Source: Hyphomicrobiales bacterium
GTDB taxonomy: Bacteria; Pseudomonadota; Alphaproteobacteria; Rhizobiales; Xanthobacteraceae
DNA: 6,137 bases
Direction: 5' to 3'
Assembly (NCBI GenBank): GCA_026400425.1
Contig: JAPLPC010000659.1
Span: 1 to 6,137 of the forward strand
This document shows positions 1-5,858 of this stretch, piece after piece (position 1 is the stretch's first letter; each line of letters opens with the position of its first letter). The translations under genes and the position numbers were made by a program. Below the pieces are notes generated by a model, which did no database searches, was not told the origin of the DNA, and worked only from the letters and a program-made list of their open reading frames with translations.

Positions 1-1
1 G

Positions 2-670
2 ACCATCCTGGTGGACGCCGGGCTCGGACTGGACCCCGACCTGCATCTGCCGCGCGCCGGTCAATTGGTCCGTCGCCTGGCCGCTGCCAATATCGATCTC
101 GGCTCGGTGACCGACGTCGTGCTGACGCACATGCATATGGATCACGTCGGGGGACTGCTCGTCGAAGGGGTCAAGGAACAGTTGCGGCCGGATTTGCGGA
201 TCCATGTGGCCGTGGCCGAGGTGGCCTTCTGGGAAGCACCGGATTTCTCGCGCACAAGAATGCCGGATGGATTTCCTGATACATTGCGTGCCACCGCCAA
301 ACGTTTCATGGCGGAATACCGCACCCATTTCCGGACGTTCGAGGACGAACACGAACTCGCCCCGGGCGTGATCGTCCGTCGCACCGGCGGCCACACCCCT
401 GGACACAGCATTGTCCGCCTGACATCCGGCGGCGACGCCCTCACCTTCGCAGGCGATGCCGTGTTCACGGTCGGCTTCGACGAACCCGACTGGCATAACG
501 GCTTCGAACACGATCCCGAGGAAGCGGCGCGCGTGCGCACCCAGCTTCTGCGAGCGCTCGCCACAACTGGCGAACTGTTGGTGGCCACCCACCTGCCCTT
601 CCCATCCACTGGCCACGTGGCCATCGACGGCGATGTGTTTCGCTGGGTACCGATCTCCTGGGATTTCTAA
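2..670 (+). CDS. Metallo-beta-lactamase-fold hydrolase, 5'-truncated by window edge
   Basis: This is the C-terminal part of a zinc-dependent hydrolase of the metallo-beta-lactamase superfamily. The reading frame is open from base 2 and begins TILVDAGLG, a typical early strand of the fold, so the true start lies outside the window and the GTG at 11 is internal. The dinuclear metal site is visible. THMHMDHVGG (HxHxDH, bases 128-145) supplies the first ligands. GGHTPGHS supplies the next histidine (codon 404-406), FAGDAVF the bridging aspartate (455-457), and ATHLPFP the last histidine (590-592). The layout and the HLPFP tail resemble lactonase-like and general MBL-fold hydrolases (AhlD/YtnP type). 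The substrate cannot be named; lactones, esters or thioesters are all possible. No signal peptide can be judged because the N terminus is missing. It reads away from the window edge and is followed by a hairpin, so it is probably the last gene of its transcript. Confidence 0.9.
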   Translation, partial: TILVDAGLGLDPDLHLPRAGQLVRRLAAANIDLGSVTDVVLTHMHMDHVGGLLVEGVKEQLRPDLRIHVAVAEVAFWEAPDFSRTRMPDGFPDTLRATAKRFMAEYRTHFRTFEDEHELAPGVIVRRTGGHTPGHSIVRLTSGGDALTFAGDAVFTVGFDEPDWHNGFEHDPEEAARVRTQLLRALATTGELLVATHLPFPSTGHVAIDGDVFRWVPISWDF

Positions 671-692
671 CAATTTTTAAGCGGCCTTAAGC

Positions 693-731
693 CATGGCGC
701 GGTTCGGCAAGTTACAACGAACCGCGCCATG
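693..731 (+). terminator. Hairpin terminator after the MBL-fold hydrolase gene
   Basis: A 14-bp perfect stem (693-706 with 718-731; arms atggcgcggttcg and cgaaccgcgccat plus one outer C-G pair) encloses an 11-nt loop, 23 nt after the hydrolase stop codon. The following sequence (atctgattt) is only moderately T-rich, so this is a strong stem with a weak U tract. It could act as an intrinsic terminator or as a transcript-stabilising hairpin. It is nearly symmetric and could work on either strand, but no minus-strand gene ends here: the transposase stops at 910, inside the IS. Confidence 0.65.
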
Positions 732-820
732 ATCTGATTTAATGATCAGCTTAACCCGGCGTAGGTCGCGCATGCCCGATTGGCCAATCCCGTCATCTCT
801 TGATGAGATGCAATCCCAAC
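732..820. other. Intergenic remnant with two palindromes, left flank of the IS
   Basis: I see no credible gene in this stretch. It contains a perfect 12-bp palindrome, gattggccaatc (778-789). It also contains a short hairpin, catctc (794-799) pairing with gagatg (805-810) around a 5-nt loop, ending 10 bp before the insertion sequence. An open frame runs from 742 into the IS, but it has no ribosome site and no recognisable protein character. The region was probably contiguous with 2360-2570 before the IS inserted. Confidence 0.5.
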
Positions 821-849
821 GTCCGCTTTGCGCCGATTGTGTTGAAGAA
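821..849 (+). repeat. Left terminal inverted repeat of the IS
   Basis: The first 18 bases are identical to the reverse complement of the right end. One mismatch (base 839), seven matches (tgttgaa), one mismatch (847) and two matches follow; similarity then ends. The outer boundary is placed at 821 because the bases outside it no longer pair with the right flank. Confidence 0.85.
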
Positions 850-909
850 GTCGGGGACGGAGCTGCTCGCGACTGCTCTATGATCGAGCGCGTGTCAGTC
901 AGTCTTGTC

Positions 910-2271
910 TTAGGCAGGCATTGGGGCGGGCGACGGAATCAGCTTTGCCAGTCTTCGGAGGTTCTGGGCGGTAGCGGCGAGAAGGAACTCGTCGTGAGCG
1001 CCGTAAGGGCCTCTCAGCCGGAGCCGGTCCAGGCGCAGAATGCGCTTCAGGTGCGCGAACAGCATCTCGATCTTCTTGCGCTCACGTCGCGACGTCACAT
1101 AGGCCTCGGTCCTGGCGACCCCGCGTGCTACATCTCGGGCTCTCTCGTAGATAGACCGCGGAACCTTGCGGGGAGGCATCTTTGGACAGCACTGTGGCTT
1201 AAGCTTGCAGATATCGCAGTCATACTTGCTGGCGCGGTAGTGAAGCGTCGACCCGTCATTCACCAAGGTACCCGTTGAAGCGAGCACCTTGCCTGCTGGG
1301 CAGCGATAGATGTCGGTCTCCGGATCGTAGGTGAAGTCGTCGCGCGAGAATGTCCCATCACTGCGGATCGACTTGTCAAACACCGGAATGTGCGGCTCGA
1401 TCGCACGCTCGTCGACTAGCCAACCCAGCATCTCGGCAGATCCATAAGCACTGTCGGCGGCCAGACGCTCAGGGCGCAGGCCGAGGCGTTCTTCAGTGCG
1501 GTCGATCATCGTGCGTGCTGCGCCGACCTCCGCCTGTCGGATGGCCCGCGTCGTTTCGACATCGACGATGATCGCCACCTTGAGGTCGATCAGGTAATTG
1601 TCGGCATAGGCGAAGAAGGCGTGCCCTTTGTGAGCACCCGTCCATTGCGCGGCCGGATCTGATCGCGAGATGAACTTCGGTACCGTCTCGCTCGCCGCGC
1701 CCCAGGCGGCATCATCGAGTGTGTCGAGATATTCTCGGACGGACCGGCGCGTCCGGGCCATCGCCTCCCAGTCATGCTGGCTGGCTCCTGCGGCCGAGCG
1801 TTGTTTGTTGGCGTCAGCAGCGATGAGGCTCGCATCGACCGCAAAGGCGGCACCATCGACAAGTCCCTCCGACACACAGCGACGCACGACCGTCTCGAAC
1901 AGCTTGCGCAACAGATCGCAATCGCGGAAGCGACCATGCCTATTCTTTGAGAACGTCGAATGATCCGGCACTTCGCCGTCGAGTCCGAGCCGGCAAAACC
2001 AGCGGTAAGCGAGGTTCAGGTGAACCTCTTCGCACAACCGGCGTTCGGAGCGAATGCCATAGCAGTAGCCGACCAGCAGCATCCGCACGAGCAGTTCAGG
2101 ATCAATCGATGGCCGCCCGGTCGAGCTGTAGAATGGTGCCAACTCGCTCCGAATACCCGACAGATCGACGAAGCGGTCGATAGACCTCAGAAGGTGAGAG
2201 GCCGGCACGTGCCGCTCGAGTGAGAACTCGTAGAACAAAGCCGCCTGATCAGTCTGCTGGGGACCCATCAT
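910..2271 (-). CDS. IS1182-family DDE transposase, full length (453 aa)
   Basis: This enzyme catalyses excision and insertion of the surrounding IS. The N-terminal part (about residues 15-110) is the DUF772-type region, with GRPSIDPELLVRMLLVGY (52-69) and the family motif VPDHSTFSKNR (101-111). The RNase-H-like catalytic core follows. The likely triad is D146 (AFAVDASLIAADAN), D273 (LAADSAYG) and E402 (RRERKKIEMLFAHLKR). Between D273 and E402 lies a cysteine-rich insert, YRCPAGK (C324) and YDCDICKLKPQCC (C352, C355, C361, C362), typical of IS1182-type enzymes and possibly metal-binding. The ATG at 2271 is preceded by GGAGG (2280-2284 on the plus strand as cctcc) with an 8-nt spacer; a second ATG follows immediately. 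The frame is uninterrupted and stops at TAA (910-912). Length is normal for the family. A weak 6-bp inverted repeat (2273-2278 with 2298-2303) brackets the ribosome site and might limit translation from outside transcripts; this is speculative. Confidence 0.93.
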   Translation of the reverse strand: MMGPQQTDQAALFYEFSLERHVPASHLLRSIDRFVDLSGIRSELAPFYSSTGRPSIDPELLVRMLLVGYCYGIRSERRLCEEVHLNLAYRWFCRLGLDGEVPDHSTFSKNRHGRFRDCDLLRKLFETVVRRCVSEGLVDGAAFAVDASLIAADANKQRSAAGASQHDWEAMARTRRSVREYLDTLDDAAWGAASETVPKFISRSDPAAQWTGAHKGHAFFAYADNYLIDLKVAIIVDVETTRAIRQAEVGAARTMIDRTEERLGLRPERLAADSAYGSAEMLGWLVDERAIEPHIPVFDKSIRSDGTFSRDDFTYDPETDIYRCPAGKVLASTGTLVNDGSTLHYRASKYDCDICKLKPQCCPKMPPRKVPRSIYERARDVARGVARTEAYVTSRRERKKIEMLFAHLKRILRLDRLRLRGPYGAHDEFLLAATAQNLRRLAKLIPSPAPMPA

Positions 2272-2330
2272 CGATTCAGCCTCCGCCGATAAGACAATGA
2301 ATCAGCGATCGTGCTCGACTTCAACCAGGG

Positions 2331-2359
2331 TTTTTCAACAGAATCGGCGCAAAGCGGAC
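2331..2359 (-). repeat. Right terminal inverted repeat of the IS
   Basis: This is the partner of the left repeat at 821-849, with 27 of 29 positions matching when reverse-complemented. It lies 59 bp upstream of the transposase start. The outer end is placed at base 2359, after gcggac. Confidence 0.85.
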
Positions 2360-2570
2360 ATCTTACGGTGGCGCTTGATTCTCTTTTGTTGCGACGACGA
2401 CGCCGTGGGAAGCCTGTCTGGAAATTGGCCAAAGATCCGGTCAAAAACTATCGGTGTGCGATATCGTTTGCCTTCGGGTCGACATCGTGCAGACAGTGGT
2501 CTGCATCGCTTCGTCGTCGGCTAACGCGAAGTTGCCGCAAGAGAGCCAAAAATATCGCCGGAGAAAGAAT
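2360..2570 (+). other. Upstream region of the oxidoreductase gene, right flank of the IS
   Basis: This 211-bp non-coding stretch holds no gene I can support. It contains the palindrome at 2488-2505 and, at its 3' end, the ribosome site of the next gene (GGAGA, 2560-2564). No convincing -35/-10 pair is visible. The IS lies immediately upstream, so any promoter element left of 2360 would have been displaced by the insertion. Confidence 0.5.
2488..2505. promoter_or_regulatory. 18-bp palindrome upstream of the oxidoreductase, candidate operator
   Basis: tgcagac (2488-2494) and gtctgca (2499-2505) form a perfect 7-bp inverted repeat around a 4-bp centre (agtg), 65 bp before the start codon. The size and symmetry fit a dimeric repressor site, such as the TetR-type regulators that often control reductases of this family. 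It could equally be a chance hairpin in the leader. No regulator gene lies in the window, so the assignment is weak. Confidence 0.3.
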
Positions 2571-3581
2571 ATGAATAGACAGTGGCAGTTGGCCCGCAGA
2601 CCCGAGGCGGAGGCTCTGGCTGACCATTTCCGCTACGTAACGCTGGACGTGCCCGAAATAAGTGGCGCAGACGACATTCTGATCCGCAACCGCTTCCTGT
2701 CTCTCGACCCGTATATGCGCTGGCGCATGAATGATACGAAGTCCTATGCGAAACCGGTCGGCATCGGCGACGTCATGGTCGGAGCAACGGTCAGCGAGGT
2801 GATCCACTCAAACGATCCGCTGTTCGCTGCCGGCGATATTGTGGTTGCAGGTGGCGGTTGGCAAGATTATGCGATCGTCAAATCCGACGGATTGCGGAAG
2901 ATCGATCCCGCGGGGGCGAGTTTGACGGCCTATCTCGGCGTTCTTGGCAGCCCCGGATTCACGGCCTATGCCGGGCTCATGAAGATCGGTGAGCCGAAGA
3001 CCGGGGAAACGGTCGTGGTCGGCGCAGCAACGGGCCCGGTCGGCTCGCTGGTCATCCAGCTCGCAAAGATGGCTGGCTGCCGCGCTGTAGCGGTCGCCGG
3101 TGGCCCGGACAAATGCAGGCTTGCCGTTGACCGCTTCGGTGCCGATGCAGCCGTCGATCACCGCGATCCCGATCTTGCAGGAATGCTCGCCGGCGCCTGC
3201 CCGAATGGCATCGATGTCTACTTCGAGAATATCGGCGGCCGTGTGTTGGACGCCGTCATTCCGTTGCTCAATCCCTTCGCACGCGTTCCAGTCTGTGGAC
3301 TGATCTCGCAATATAACGGAATTGAAGACCGGAGCGATGCGATCTCGCTCGCGCAGCTGATGCAGGACACGCTGGTCAAGCGGCTGCTGGTCCGTGGCTT
3401 CATCGTCACCGACTATCAGGCCTATCGCGATGAATTCCTCGCACTGGCAACCCCTCAAGTCGCATCTGGCGCCATCGTGGCCATGGAGGACATCGTGGAT
3501 GGGCTCGAAAACGCGCCCACCGCATTTCTTGGGCTGCTGAATGGCAAGAACAAGGGTAAATTGATCATCCGGATCGATTGA
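2571..3581 (+). CDS. NADP-dependent oxidoreductase, CurA/LTB4-dehydrogenase type (MDR family, 336 aa)
   Basis: This cytosolic zinc-independent medium-chain reductase belongs to the COG2130 group (curcumin/2-alkenal reductase CurA, leukotriene B4 12-hydroxydehydrogenase, prostaglandin reductase). Members typically use NADPH to reduce the C=C bond of alpha,beta-unsaturated carbonyls. The N-terminal catalytic domain has the family signature LSLDPYMRWRM (43-53). The Rossmann nucleotide loop is VVGAATGPVGS (149-159). AVAGGPDKC (174-182) carries the lysine (K181) that contacts the NADP 2'-phosphate in relatives. DVYFENIGG (215-223) and the C-terminal GLENAPTAFLGLLNGKNKGKL (311-331) are also characteristic. 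The length is normal. The frame is open from about 2454, but the ATG at 2571 is chosen because it has GGAGA six bases upstream and begins MNRQWQLARRP, as homologues do; the upstream extension is not family-like. Its 3' end overlaps the convergent gene by 17 bp. The physiological substrate is unknown. Confidence 0.92.
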   Translation: MNRQWQLARRPEAEALADHFRYVTLDVPEISGADDILIRNRFLSLDPYMRWRMNDTKSYAKPVGIGDVMVGATVSEVIHSNDPLFAAGDIVVAGGGWQDYAIVKSDGLRKIDPAGASLTAYLGVLGSPGFTAYAGLMKIGEPKTGETVVVGAATGPVGSLVIQLAKMAGCRAVAVAGGPDKCRLAVDRFGADAAVDHRDPDLAGMLAGACPNGIDVYFENIGGRVLDAVIPLLNPFARVPVCGLISQYNGIEDRSDAISLAQLMQDTLVKRLLVRGFIVTDYQAYRDEFLALATPQVASGAIVAMEDIVDGLENAPTAFLGLLNGKNKGKLIIRID

Positions 3582-4455
3582 CCGATACGTGATGGTCGAA
3601 GCGAATGTCTTTCGCTGCGACCGCGCGTGAGCTCAGCAGAAAATCACAGGCACCGGCGATCTGCGAGTCGAACATCTCCCGGCCGTAGATGGCGACGCAT
3701 CCGCTGTCTTCGGCCGTGCGCAACAGGCGCGTCGGAGCCGGGTCGGTGATCACGTCCATCACGACCAGATGCGGCGGAAAGCGGGATGCTTCGATCGGCA
3801 TCTGCGTCGGGTCCAGCATACCAACCGGCGACGCATTGATCAGGATATCGATTCGGTCCAGCGGCGGCATGCCTGCGGTAAAGGATTGCGCGGGGAAACG
3901 GGATGACAGCCTTGCCATCACGCGCGCGACCTTGTCGCCATCGGGGTCGCAGATATGGATGTCAGCGGGTGTCTGGCGAGCAAGCTCGACGGCGATGCCA
4001 GCTCCAGCGCCGCCGACGCCAAGCAGAGCGACGCGTTTTCCGGCAAATGTCACGCCGCGGTTTCGGATCGCGGCAATGCATCCCATGCCGTCGAAGAGTT
4101 CGCCGACCCATTGGTTGTCGGCCGTTTTGGCAATGACGGATGCGCTGCCGCTGATGTCCGCGCGAGGACCGACGCGAATGCACAGATCTCGCGCCCGCAT
4201 CTTGTGCGGAACGGTGATGATGAGTCCGTCGAGATTCTGGATCGCCAGCAGCTGCTGAAACACATCGTCAAAAGCGTTTGGAGCAACATCGAACGGCAGG
4301 AGAATGGCGTTGTGGCCTCGTCGTCGCAACTCATAAGTGATCGCCTGAGGTGAGCGGACCTGTTCGACGGGGTGACCGATGATGGCGAACACCCGGGTAT
4401 GTCCATCGACAAAATCGACGGTGGTCGCTGCCGGGCCGAGAGGCGATATCGTCAT
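3565..4455 (-). CDS. Shikimate/quinate dehydrogenase-like oxidoreductase with altered substrate pocket (296 aa)
   Basis: This protein has the two-domain shikimate dehydrogenase (AroE) fold. Retained features are FAIIGHPV..VRSP (23-36), ITVPHK with the catalytic lysine (K85), the paired aspartate in GELFDGMG (D122), the dinucleotide loop LLGVGGAGAG (144-153), INASPVGM (206-213) and a C-terminal REMFDSQ (Q265). Several substrate-contact positions differ from true AroE. The first serine of the HSxSP motif is valine (V33), the asparagine of GxxNT appears to be serine (S106), and NTDG has become LFDG. The second Rossmann strand ends in an acidic residue (ICDPD, D170) with no NRT motif, which points to NAD rather than NADP, as in quinate/shikimate dehydrogenases. 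It is therefore probably a catabolic paralogue acting on a related hydroxy acid, not the biosynthetic enzyme. The start overlaps the stop of the upstream FAD oxidase (ATGA, 4452-4455), no strong ribosome site precedes it, and translational coupling is likely. Confidence 0.85.
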   Translation of the reverse strand: MTISPLGPAATTVDFVDGHTRVFAIIGHPVEQVRSPQAITYELRRRGHNAILLPFDVAPNAFDDVFQQLLAIQNLDGLIITVPHKMRARDLCIRVGPRADISGSASVIAKTADNQWVGELFDGMGCIAAIRNRGVTFAGKRVALLGVGGAGAGIAVELARQTPADIHICDPDGDKVARVMARLSSRFPAQSFTAGMPPLDRIDILINASPVGMLDPTQMPIEASRFPPHLVVMDVITDPAPTRLLRTAEDSGCVAIYGREMFDSQIAGACDFLLSSRAVAAKDIRFDHHVSVNRSG

Positions 4456-5777
4456 AGCGAGTTGTCCACGAGCTTTCCGGGATTCATGAGGTTGTTCGGA
4501 TCGATTGCGCGCTTGATGCTACGCATCATGGCCAGCGTCTGCGGTCCGTGCTCCAGGTCGAGATATTTGCGCTTTTCCTGCCCGATTCCGTGCTCGCCCG
4601 AGCATGTACCGTCCATGCGAATGGCGCGCTCCACCATCCGCGCGACAAAACCTCTGACAATGTCGATCTCGGCCGGGTTGTTCATGTCGACCATTGGCTG
4701 AACATGAAAGTTGCCGTCGCCGACATGACCCACGAGTGGCGCGATCAATCCGAGTTCGATGATGTCGCGCTTGGTTTCTTCCACGCAATCCGCAAGCCGT
4801 GCGATCGGGACGCACACGTCCGTCGGAATCGGCCGCGCCCCCGGACGCAATGCAAGACATGCCCAGTAGGCATCGTGACGTGCCTGCCAGAGTTTGGCTC
4901 GCTCCTCGTTCTTGTCGGACCAAGCAAACGGGCCGCCGCCGAAAGCCTCGGCGATTTCACCAAAACGCTTTGACTGTTCGGCGACGCTCTGCGGCGAGCC
5001 GTGAAATTCGAGCAGCAGCTGCGGCGATTCCGCGAGATCCAGACCGGAATGGGCCTTGACGGCGGCTGCAGTGACTTCGTCGAGCAGTTCGATGCGCGCG
5101 ACGGGAATTGCACTCTGGATCGTCGCGATCACCGCGTCGCATGCTGCGCGAACCGTCGGAAACGGGCAGATACCACCAGCAACCGCCTCCGGAATCGGCG
5201 ACAGACGCAACACCAATTCGGTGATGATGCCGAGCGTACCTTCCGATCCAACCAGCAGACGTGTCAGATCGTATCCGGAAGAGCTTTTGCGGGCCCGCCG
5301 GGCGGTCCGGACGATATCGCCGTTCGGCAACACGGCAGTCAGCGCAACGACGTTCTCTCTCATCGTGCCGTAGCGAACCGCGTTGGTCCCCGACGCACGG
5401 GTCGCCGCCATGCCGCCGAGCGAGGCGTCTGCACCTGGATCGACGGGGAAGAACAGGCCGGTATCACGCAGGTAGTTGTTGAGGGTTTGCCGGGTCACGC
5501 CGGGCTGGACCACACAATCCATGTCCTCAAAGGCCGTCCCGGTGCCGTATGCGATCATCGGTGTTGCGTGTGCAGCGCACACTCTGACGATTGCGGCGAC
5601 GTCCTCGGTGCTCTCGGCGAATGCGACAGCATCCGGGGGCTGGCTTGGCAGCCATGTCAGCGGGCTGGCGTGTTGTTCGCGCATGGCTGCTGCCGTCGTA
5701 ATCCGATCACCGAGGATCGGGCGCAGAGCCGCAACGGCATGGGCGACATCAGGCGCCTGGGGGGGCCGCAAAGTCAT
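4452..5777 (-). CDS. FAD-linked oxidase, D-lactate dehydrogenase/GlcD type, with probable internal deletion (441 aa)
   Basis: This protein belongs to the PCMH-type FAD-binding family that oxidises D-2-hydroxy acids (D-lactate dehydrogenase cytochrome type, glycolate oxidase subunit GlcD, human LDHD). The N-terminal FAD domain includes AYGTGTAFE (76-84), DCVVQPGVTR (87-96), DPGADASLGGMAATRASGTNAVRYGTMR (113-140) and LLVGSEGTLGIITE (174-187). The C-terminal substrate/metal domain has GHVGDGNFH (350-358; H351, H358), CSGEHGIG (392-399; E395, H396) and the terminal NPGKL (432-436). Relatives have about 26 residues between GTGTSLEG and EDxDxVVxPG that are absent here (junction E84-D85, bases 5525/5526), so FAD binding or folding may be impaired. 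The frame is open back to 6119, but the ATG at 5777 is chosen. It gives a family-like start (MTLRPPQAP), has TAGGA about 9 nt upstream, and does not overlap the divergent gene. An ATG at 5816 in the same frame has no visible ribosome site. It is the first gene of a two-gene operon. Confidence 0.88.
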   Translation of the reverse strand: MTLRPPQAPDVAHAVAALRPILGDRITTAAAMREQHASPLTWLPSQPPDAVAFAESTEDVAAIVRVCAAHATPMIAYGTGTAFEDMDCVVQPGVTRQTLNNYLRDTGLFFPVDPGADASLGGMAATRASGTNAVRYGTMRENVVALTAVLPNGDIVRTARRARKSSSGYDLTRLLVGSEGTLGIITELVLRLSPIPEAVAGGICPFPTVRAACDAVIATIQSAIPVARIELLDEVTAAAVKAHSGLDLAESPQLLLEFHGSPQSVAEQSKRFGEIAEAFGGGPFAWSDKNEERAKLWQARHDAYWACLALRPGARPIPTDVCVPIARLADCVEETKRDIIELGLIAPLVGHVGDGNFHVQPMVDMNNPAEIDIVRGFVARMVERAIRMDGTCSGEHGIGQEKRKYLDLEHGPQTLAMMRSIKRAIDPNNLMNPGKLVDNSL

Positions 5778-5858
5778 GAAAGCGAATCCTATTGATATTG
5801 ACCTGCATGTAAGCATGTAAGTCAGTATTATGGAGGGAAAACACCCGGGAGGACAAGC
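5778..5858. promoter_or_regulatory. Divergent intergenic control region with tandem 8-bp repeat
   Basis: These 81 bp separate the divergently transcribed FAD-oxidase operon and the MaoC gene and must hold both promoters unless they are far upstream. The unit gcatgtaa occurs twice in direct tandem (5805-5812, 5813-5820), each copy followed by g. The surrounding 22 bp (5801-5822) are also an imperfect palindrome, with 7 of 11 positions matching. Either form could be a regulator site. On the minus strand, TTGTCC (5851-5856) and CATAAT (5827-5832), 18 bp apart, are a plausible sigma-70-like pair for the oxidase operon. No equally good pair is seen for the plus strand. Confidence 0.4.

Larger units (their letters stand above)
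821..2359 (-). mobile_element. Complete IS1182-family insertion sequence (about 1.54 kb)
   Basis: The element is delimited by imperfect terminal inverted repeats at 821-849 and 2331-2359, which match at 27 of 29 positions; the outermost 18 bp are identical (beginning gtccgctttg). It carries one intact transposase on the minus strand, 61 bp from the left end and 88 bp from the right end. The total of 1,539 bp suits the IS1182 group. The bases directly outside the repeats (cccaac on the left, atctta on the right) do not match, so no target-site duplication is visible. This is compatible with the family, in which duplications are often absent, but could also reflect a rearrangement between copies. 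Repeats and reading frame are both intact, so the copy may be recent and potentially active. It sits between genes and does not interrupt a recognisable one. Confidence 0.85.

Noticed and set aside
742..1278. Plus-strand open frame of 178 codons entering the IS
   Set aside because: It crosses the IS boundary at 821 and mostly lies antisense to the transposase. It has no ribosome site or protein motif.
815..2366. Target-site duplication of the IS
   Set aside because: Bases on the two sides (cccaac and atctta) do not match at any short length directly adjacent to the inverted repeats.
2425..2453. Promoter TTGGCC-17 bp-CTATCG upstream of the oxidoreductase
   Set aside because: The -10 hexamer matches the consensus too poorly to report as a feature.
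2454..2570. N-terminal extension of the oxidoreductase frame to an ATG at 2454
   Set aside because: The extra 39 residues are not family-like and have no ribosome site. The ATG at 2571 has GGAGA at a proper distance and a typical N terminus.
742..2574. Possible small gene interrupted by the IS (joining 742-820 to 2360-2574 keeps an open frame)
   Set aside because: The joined frame is arginine-rich with no family resemblance or ribosome site. An open frame of this size is expected by chance in GC-rich DNA.
5001..5795. Plus-strand open frame of 264 codons
   Set aside because: It is a shadow of the FAD-oxidase gene on the opposite strand, with arginine- and serine-rich composition and no recognisable domain.
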